Assembly (NCBI RefSeq): GCF_037975245.1
Contig: NC_092574.1
Location: 15,139,713 to 15,203,712, forward strand
From: Apostichopus japonicus
Taxonomy: Eukaryota; Echinodermata; Holothuroidea; Aspidochirotida; Stichopodidae
Direction: 5' to 3'
DNA: 64,000 nt
Made by a program: the position numbers and the translations under genes. The notes under the pieces were generated by a model. That model worked only from the letters and a program-made list of their open reading frames with translations. It searched no databases and was not told the DNA's origin. Of the stretch, positions 36,580 through 64,000 are shown in pieces; the first letter of the stretch is position 1; each line of letters begins with the position of its first letter.

Positions 36580-39480
36580 TAGTGAATGATATGATTGTCC
36601 CATTATTTTGTAAAAGCTAAACCAAAAATCAAATCCAGTGACATATTGATTAGGCCAAAGACGGAATATGAAAAAATACCATTGTTGGTATATACAAATA
36701 TAGGCTATACATGATTATCCAGTTCAGTGATCAAATGTGGGAAACCGTGCAGGACGAATCATGAACAGCCAAAAAACAATGTAAATGCTGTTAACGTAAT
36801 ATTGAATAAGATCGTTTTGATTCTCCTGAGGAATTTTCAATGCAAATTAGTGACGTTAGAATTGTTAATGTTTGGTATAACCCAATTAAAAAAACATTTA
36901 CACAAAAATAAATCTCGATATTTTCGTGGAAATATTTAAACTTCTATTTAGACTTCTGCATTAAAGGACTAAACTTCACAAATATATGATGATATAAATT
37001 TTGTAAAAAAAAAATCGTTTTACTTTACATTAACCGGATACGAAAACGTATACACAGATTTTTTTTAACCGGGATTATCCGACGACGTGATACAGTTATA
37101 TTTCCTAATTAAATTACAGTAAACTGTGTTCGAAATCTCTGGGATGAATAGCAATAATAAATAAACAAAATGAGTAGCGCAAAGTTTAAAAAAAAAATCT
37201 GTTTACCTATACTTGGACTTTCATCATAACTTTCATGAAATTTGTAACCATTTCGTGCAAGTGGTACTACATCACACACTGCACCACCAGACAGAGAAAA
37301 CATAACACCGCTGTTTTCATACAGGTTTGCCAACAATCACATACTCATGCAGGTATGGATGTTAAATGGTCACAACTTGAAAATGGAATTCTGTAACAGT
37401 TTCATACAAATTAAACAGTAATACAAAATGTAAATGTCACCTACTATATTTTTCTACCATGTTTGTTTTTAATTGTGGTTTATTTGACAGTCACAATTCT
37501 TTTATCTCTCTTTACTTAAAGGACTCTCTCTCCCTTGCACTCCTCTCTCATGCCGTCATGCGCATGTCAACTACCTCGTGCTGCGTGACTATAGTTTACC
37601 CACTAACCTTTCTACTTCTCTCCCCTCAGGACAGTAATGTCACTTCCCACTCCCCCCCCCCCCGCCCATTCAGATCTTCTTTATGAAAATATTTATACAT
37701 TTCATTTTAGCTTATCCCATAGGCCTATATACTTCTTCGGACCCTTGATTAACCCCATGCCTCGGAGCTGTGGCCCACTTACCCCTTCTGGCTCCCTTCA
37801 GGTCGGTTTACCCACGTGTCCACAAACTTACTATTTGCCTTACAAAGATTTTGAAAGCAGGTTACAAAAAAAATGGAATGAAATTTTCGGAAAACGAGCT
37901 TCTTAGATTGTGGGCTGACTGATGGAGAATGAGAAAAGAGAAATTAATACAAAATTAACGTTAAACAATTAAATATGTATCCAATTTGCTACCATATGCA
38001 ACCAAACTAGGATGAATAGTTTGCTACGTTTATGCATTAGAGGAAGCGGAGTCAGTTATGTGTGTTTGGGGGTGGGGATGGGGGATGTGGGCATATGTTG
38101 CACATGTCGCCCCCTTTGTCGAATACATTGAACATACTCCTTTGCTGATTAGCTGTCATGAAAATCATATCAATACACGGGTTAATTACTCTTAAATATC
38201 CGGACTCTTAAAAAATGGGGCACAAAACTTAGACATTGTTCCCTCTTACCAGTAAGGCTGACTATGCGTATAGGTAAGCTTGATTCAGTCATATATTAGT
38301 GTAAGCAAGTAATGTCGATTGGAAGGTTTCATCAAAACTAACACACCTTCCTAGAATTGTTCAGTAAATGATCGTTAAAGAGGGACTTTTGGCAGAATTG
38401 AACTCTAATATGACAGTCCAAGGAAAGCAGAGTGCACCATCTATGTCACATATCAAGTAATTTGACACTTAAGAGACACCGTAGCTTTAGTGTCCCCACT
38501 TTGTGGGAAGAAAACGCAAACACACCTTCCAAAATTGAAAACTATGACCCTAATGTTACAATATAACACGTCTATGGCAGGTTTGGCCTAACATGATATA
38601 TCAAGACAAAATTCATTACTCAATCACATTTTACCACAACTGAAATACGACGATAAGAGTAGCAAACTTCTTTACTGTGTGTTTATCTTACCATATGCAG
38701 TGTTATGCGGTCAAGATATTGTCACAATATGGAGGAAACCAACTTTAAAAATCGGTGGTCGAATGTACGGATACTTGTATGAGCTATTCATGAGAAGAAG
38801 AAAACATTTCGATTTTCAATAACCGGTTAACTGTCTAAATAATTAACCCATAAGACGATTTATAATGAAATAATTAATTGGTTAACCGTCAAATATTGAA
38901 CCCTTTTTTCTTCGGGTAAGTGACGTAGCAAGCAAAGGTGCAACAGTATAAACGGGCCCTAAGAGGGGATGGGGATTTTAATGTTTTTTAAATGTAACAC
39001 AGCAGGATAAGTGTGGACTAAACATGCAGGGACCCGACACAGGTTTAAAATCGTGTGGAATGTGAGGGGGAAGAGGAGGGTTTACCTATTTGAGCAGAGA
39101 GAATTAACAGACAACATCATTTAAGGATAAAAAAAGTACGGCATAAATTTAGTTTATTCAAAACTTGGAAGTTACGGAAAGAAAAACCCATCATGGCAAA
39201 CTGGAGGCAGAGTCGTTAGTGATTACTTCACGTGTGTGGGTGTGTGGTGGTAGAGGGGGGGGGGAGTTATGTCCAATCCTATGGACCATTTGACATGGTA
39301 CGATTGAGAAGCAGTGTTGTTTTCATAGATGTTAGAAACGAGAAAGTGTTTTATCTAACAAACAAGATTACAAAAAAGAGCAAACTTTACAACCTCAACA
39401 CAAACATTACTATTTGGAGTCGATTCCATAACTCATGTATGATTCTGCCCATCAATGAATATGGTAGGCGAGTGGAGTGG
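36580..39480. other. 3' flank of gene 6, non-coding
   Basis: Repeats the flank of gene 5. The minus-strand exon-like stretch recurs at about 37200-37330. No gene can be supported. Confidence 0.45.
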
Positions 39481-40597
39481 CAAGGGCGTAGGAACCGGGG
39501 GGCTGGGGGGCGCAGTGAAAAATATGGGGGGGTGCGGAAGTATCGTTCCGCCCCCCCCCCCGCTCCGCAAGTCAGAAAACCCCTTTTTCATTTCCAAATG
39601 AGAAAAAAATCTCATTTGAAGCCCAAATTGCATCTAAGGCCAGGTGAAAATGCAAAATTCTTTACAAAATGGAGTGGGTGTTGAAGTGTGCTATATTGCA
39701 CCAAATTGCATCTGAGGCCACCTGGAAATGCAAAAAAAATCCAAAGGGGAGGGGGACACCCCCTCCCCTTAGACCCCTCCCCCAGGCCGGCCATCAGTCT
39801 TCAGCCCCCCCCCCCCACTCAAAAGTACCTTCCTACGCCACTGCTAATAGGGAATCACGTTTCAGGTTGTCCATGTATAATATATATTGCTAATAGTTAC
39901 TGCAAGAGGTAACGTTGCGTGAAACCCACCATAGAAAATTATCATAATTGACTTCCTTCTACGAAGGCGACAAATCAGCATTGAATATAGGGCCTTTATG
40001 TTAAAAGCTTACCGTGACGCAAATCACCATTGTTTATTACTTTATATACGTTTATATTTGGCTAGTAGTTGTTCATGTTTTCGATGTTTTTGTGTATTGT
40101 ATACGGGAGTGCACATCTTCAAGCCCCTGCCGGGGTTTCTGCATGTGCACTTCCTTTCCCTCATGTAGGCTATAATTTCTGTAATAACAATTTATGTTAT
40201 GTTGAATCTGTTGTGTTTATTCGTGAAGTGATAAACCAAATAAACGAAACGAAACGTTTTACTCTAATTATGAAATAATATTCCAAAATCTTCATGTTTA
40301 CGGGTAGCACGCATTTGTACCCACTTACAAGAACTACGGAGGGTTCTTGGTGAACTCAGTTTTAATCATGATATATAGTACAATAGTACCCATGTCCAAC
40401 AGAACAATTAGGAGGGGTCGACCTCGGTACGTGTGGCCTTACGTATAGGGTCCTATACATAGGCCCACTCTACATGCAAATGCTTAGCAGCAGAGGGGGA
40501 CACCCCCTCCCCTTAGACCCCTCCCCTTAGACCCCTCCCCAGGCCGGCCATCAGTCTTCCGCCCCCCCCCACTCAAAAGTACCTTCCTACGCCACTG
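39481..40597. mobile_element. composite hAT-type element in copy B
   Basis: The left end is CAAGGGCGTAGGAACC at 39481. A matching right end (CCTACGCCACTG) occurs twice, at 39843 and 40597. The flanks TGGAGTGG (39473-39480) and GGGAGTGG (40598-40605) fit a target duplication with one mismatch, and only for the outer end. The unit 39481-39843 is an inverted relative of the element at 23355-23721. About 640 bp of unrelated AT-rich DNA lies between the two right ends. Copy A has the unoccupied site near 32031. Confidence 0.8.
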
Positions 40598-41272
40598 GGG
40601 AGTGGGGTGGGGAGGGGGAGCGTTGGCTGGACAAAACGCAGCGCAAATGTAGACACCAAAATATCAGAGTCGACAATTTCTTCATAACTTCTTATATTTG
40701 TTTTCTTCTTTTCTTTATCCAATAGTTTGACACTTTCTCGTTTGTTTTCTGAACATTTCTCATTTAAGCATATTTTGTCTTTTTCGTCTTTCGAGAAACA
40801 AAACTTTAATTTATTCCCTGATCTTTCCTAAATTTTCCCTGAATAGCTGCAAAGGTGTAATTCACTGTTTCATCCCAAAAGTATTGGTTAATTGTCAAAC
40901 AGTTAGAAGAATCCCAGTCACAAATTATTACAAATTAATATGCAAATGTGTTTCCCCATATTAATGATCACACAGAGATGCCCCGCACAAAAACAAGCAA
41001 AACATCTTCTTCTCTACCCCCCTCTCTCTCCTCTGTGCTTTTAGGAAGTAACACGGAAAAACACCATGACCTTTTTTTTTCTAAACGATTTAGAAGACTT
41101 TTCTAAAACAACATGGCCTTAATAGCAACTCTACTATTCTGCATGCTTAGATGCCTATCTTATAGGTCAGCTATGTTTAAGTAAGGGTCCCTTAAGCTTT
41201 ACATAGTTTAAATAATTCTGAAATCTGAATATGCATGACATGCTTATTTGTGCTTTAAAGCTATATGGAGTG
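40598..41272. other. non-coding part of copy B
   Basis: Continuation of the segment shared with copy A after the composite element. No gene was seen. Confidence 0.45.
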
Positions 41273-41274
41273 TT

Positions 41275-41510
41275 AGTGTTAGGTCAGTGGTTAACGCCGT
41301 TGCCTTCCAATCATAAGGTCCCCGGTTCGAGTCACTCCAAGATTAATGTGTGTCGTCCAGATACAGAGTTGTTGACAATTGACAATTCGTAATCATGGAC
41401 GTTAAATATGAATGTAAGAGACTGACTTCGGTCAGCTTGCGGCTTTGATAAGCCAATGAGGCTTCTTCACGAGTTCCTGCTTGCAGGAGGATCTAAAATA
41501 CATACAGAAA
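41275..41510 (+). mobile_element. tRNA-derived SINE, copy B
   Basis: Counterpart of the SINE at 32700. Box B here reads GGTTCGAGTCA, closer to the canonical sequence than in copy A. Confidence 0.65.
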
Positions 41511-42402
41511 TATTTGCCATAATCACCATAAATGATATCAAAAGCACTATTCTAAGAAACAAACTGCTAGAGTTTTGTGTGTTAGGGAAGTTATGACTTA
41601 CCGCACAATCTCACCAAATAGTTCTATTAAATTCAACTTTTACAACATCTTGCCTATGCCAGCCGTTATTAGTACATCCTGGTAAAACAGTAGCATAATG
41701 GAATCACAAGTATTTATAACCGGTATTTTATGAGTTGAAACCGTCAGGGTTATTGCAAAAAAATGAGGGACTGAAGGTAAAATGCTTCTTAGCTGTTCAT
41801 GATAGCTCAAACACAGCTGGAAAAACACAAAGAATCAAGTGGGGAATGGGGGCACCGATTTGATATCTTCCCTTTTCCACATATTGGCTGATTAGAAGAG
41901 CCAAATTTTGAATACCACTTTCTCGTAGGAAAAGAATATTTTGACTATTGCATTGAAATTTCTCTGTTCATAAACCTGCATATCAAAATATTAATTCTGT
42001 CAATTGGATCAGAATCTGCTATAACCAACGGACAAAACAATGCATCCCCCCTCCCCTTCCCCCTTTCAGAATCACTAGAGAAAGCATTCAGCCCAGAGAT
42101 GATAGCTTCGATCTATAGATATGATGAGCCAAGTCTTCATAATGTAATGATCAAAAACTACTAGGTAGGTAATACTATGCTATCCCAAGAAGCTATGCCA
42201 CTCCCTCTTGGGGAGTAATTGTTAAGCTTCCATTACATATATAGACTCCTGATAAGGTTTACAGTCAACCTCATAATCTTACTTGTACGTTTCAAGTTAG
42301 AATACCAAACCTTTGCCAAAAACTTTCAGAGAAAATAGTCCCTTTGTGAGAAAACCAGAATCAGACTTTATACTGAACTAGAGTTGATCTTCTACAATGG
42401 TT

Positions 42403-43625
42403 TTTAACTAAAAGCTGTCAGTTGTATTGAGCTACACTCACACAAACCCAGACCAGACTTGGGGAACTTTAATCTTAGAGAGATTTATAACACCTTCATT
42501 CACATGTAACTATTGCATCGTTCTGTGTTAATGCTATGCCTCATCTGGTCATCCACTCCATATTGGATGTAAACAGCTAGCAATTAGCCCAATTCATAAC
42601 AGTCAAATTTAAAAGAGATATTGTCTTAACTATTTCATGCAAGTTACGATAGGTTTAAGTATTTGAAAGAAATAGGTCGATTCTAAATTGTGCTATACAG
42701 ATATACATTATCTGTGGGAAAGTCTTAAAGTTTGACTGACTCATACTTATTAATGTTGTTGTTACATTAATGCAACAAAGCAGTCATACATTTTATTTGG
42801 GCTCATTCTTTTGGTGATTAGAGAGGTCAGAGGTCACTCTAGATCCACTACTAGCTGCTTAAAATTTTTTCACAACTTTTCACTGGAACATAACTCATGA
42901 AATGTGCTGCCAAATGAAATACCTTTCTAAACGATTTCTCAAACGATTTCTCACTAACTTTCAAATTGAGGAGAAAATCTTTCTTCATATCATTACATCA
43001 ATTCCATTTCCAATGTTTGTTTGTATTAACATTCATGGATTTTCTTTCTCATGGCATGGCAACCAAAAATGATAACTTAAACTAAATGTTACAACAAATT
43101 TTGCATTTTAATGAAACAAAATCTAACCATCTTCCTCACAAAAGCAGAATAAATTTAATTCCAACACTTAAAAAGGGAAATTAACATCATCAACTCCCTC
43201 GACTTTTTAGTAACTCCAGATTCATTTTTTGACTCAAACTTATAGTGGTCACATGACCACAAATCCATCAATGTCTGGAAATCAAGTTTACAATCATTAT
43301 GGCATGCATTGGTCAACCACAGACCAGATGCAATATCTGCCTATTAAAGTCAACATTTAATGTTCAATGATAGCTACAGGCTCAAGTAAATTCCAGCCGC
43401 AGCTACAACAGGGCAAATTCGTTTGGTCGTCCCAGACGACTAAATTCCTGTTCTGCCTGTGGAAGACTAATTGCTTACATCAGACTCAGATTGCTTTGAA
43501 ACTAAATTTCACCCAAAAGTGACAAATAAGTATCAACCTCCATTTCGTTTGGAGAGACGGAAATAAAAACAAAACAATACTTGTTGGACTATGATCATCT
43601 CAACAGGCAATTTCATTGGGCCAAA
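42403..43625. other. unique spacer between receptor array and RECQL5
   Basis: AT-rich DNA beyond the tandem duplication. No gene or known repeat was seen. Confidence 0.5.
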
Positions 43626-43627
43626 CC

Positions 43628-43772
43628 TGCTGTTCTATTCACCAAACCTACACATGTCTCCTACAGTGTACGTATTGCTGTTCTATTCACCAAACCTACA
43701 CATGTCTCCTACAGTGTAAATATTGGTGTTCTTTTCACCATACCTACACATCTTTCTCCTACAATGTATGTA
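43628..43772. repeat. 45-bp tandem repeat, about three copies
   Basis: Units contain TTCACCAAACCTACACATGT and CTCCTACAGTGTA, and the last copy is diverged. They lie just beyond the likely 3' end of RECQL5 and produce spurious open frames. Confidence 0.75.
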
Positions 43773-43782
43773 TTGGCCATTC

Positions 43783-43788
43783 TTTATT
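43783..43788 (-). terminator. possible polyadenylation signal of RECQL5
   Basis: AATAAA on the minus strand about 290 bp after the RECQL5 stop codon. It is the first such hexamer I noticed downstream; others lie further away. Confidence 0.35.
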
Positions 43789-44075
43789 GCTTTCTACAGT
43801 TTTTCAGATGAGTAAATTTGCCGTACGGACAAGCAGAAATTTAAACACGGTTGTCCGAGGGACAACCAGAAAGGAATCCTTATAAGTCTTGCCCAGAAGG
43901 AGCTACGTGTGCAAAGGTTGGACAACAAATTTTGGAAAAACAAAACACTGCCACTAGTTTCTCGGAAATTTGATCACACCTGCCGACAGGAAAAACAACC
44001 TCAGACCAGGAACAACTTTTAAGCTTTTCAAGCTACCCTCATTATTACTTCTGAGTAATTTCTTTAAATTCCACT

Positions 44076-63446
<19,371 letters not shown>

Positions 63447-63452
63447 ACAGAT

Positions 63453-64000
63453 GAACAAAGAACTGTGATTATTTCCAGAGAGAGAAAAGGTTCCAAAATT
63501 GAATAGAAAGCTAATGAGAAAACTGGTAAAAAATAGGAATCAATGCCCCTTGCAGACTTTTGTTTATTGATAGAAATTCTGTTGGACTAATTGGTCATTC
63601 ACGAAATACGTTGTTTCGCATTCTGAACTGCATATATGCGTAAGCCCTAGTCCTGGGTCACTATCTTGTCCAAGCTATGAAAAACTTATGCATCTAACAC
63701 ATTGATTTGAAATTACCATAATGTGTACCTTAAAATCTAATGGAGAAAATTTGATCTGAAAATCTTTCGATGTTCAACTGTCACTGGTTTGTCTTCAAGT
63801 GTGACTTTACATTTGTTGCAGACAAAAGTGTCTTCAAAATTAATTCCATCTTCTTATTTACATATTGGTCTGAGAGATAGGTGGGAATACAATGATTGAA
63901 CTGTATCTACAATAACTACTGTGCAAGCTCATAGACCATTTAATCCAGCATTACAGTCAATTTTGTGAGCTGCAAAGTTTTCCTAAAGATCTGTTGTTCT
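63453..64000. other. RECQL5 intron, no exon seen
   Basis: I looked for the preceding helicase exon (motif V region) and did not find it, so the intron continues past the window edge. Confidence 0.5.

Larger units (their letters stand above)
33834..42402. repeat. tandem segmental duplication, copy B
   Basis: Second copy of the 23273 segment, ending at about ACAATGGTT (42402), after which the sequence is unique. It lacks three insertions or segments of copy A but has its own composite hAT-type element (39481-40597). It contains intact gene 6. Confidence 0.9.

Overview
The window looks like nuclear DNA of a marine deuterostome, probably an echinoderm. This is inferred from AT-rich intron-containing genes, CR1/L2-type LINEs, tRNA-derived SINEs, abundant hAT-type elements and an expanded LRR-Ig receptor family. 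I cannot fix the species.

Positions 1-42,400 hold a plus-strand array of six paralogous genes. Each encodes a type I membrane protein of about 510-535 residues from one uninterrupted coding exon: signal peptide, N-terminal cysteine cap, about seven leucine-rich repeats, C-terminal cysteine cap, one Ig domain, one transmembrane helix and a cytoplasmic tail with short tyrosine motifs. Genes 1-3 (ATGs at 2230, 5880, 13673) are close copies. Gene 4 (18484) is the most divergent. Genes 5 (24883) and 6 (35056) lie in two tandem copies of a segment of about 10.5 kb (23273-33833 and 33834-about 42402). Gene 5 is split by a 1,536-bp hAT-type element with a clean 8-bp target duplication; the other five frames are intact. 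The copies differ most in the repeat region and least in the C-cap, Ig and membrane regions. One C-cap segment looks exchanged between clades. Genes 1-4 carry YVNx motifs and YxxP motifs in the tail; genes 5-6 keep only YxxP. This is the pattern of a diversifying cell-surface recognition family wired to tyrosine-kinase signalling. Immune function is an inference.

Positions 44,076-63,003 on the minus strand carry the last 13 coding exons of RECQL5, the RecQ-family helicase that binds RNA polymerase II. I reconstructed them by eye; all splice phases agree. They run from helicase motif VI through the zinc-binding region, the polymerase-interacting region, a very large acidic exon (about 515 codons) and a C-terminal SRI domain. 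The large exon holds a duplicated 46-residue block and four copies of an acidic IFG-type motif resembling those of transcription-elongation factors. The 5' half of the gene lies beyond position 64,000. One helicase exon has a truncated tandem copy, and a SINE is inserted beside it. One intron contains a 1.4-kb minisatellite.

Between and within these genes are a 5'-truncated frameshifted CR1/L2 LINE that replaces much of the upstream region of gene 3, LINE tails, several hAT-type elements with recognisable target duplications (two with the empty site visible in the sister segment), SINEs, (AT)n tracts and a perfect 40-bp palindrome. No rRNA, functional tRNA or CRISPR array was seen.
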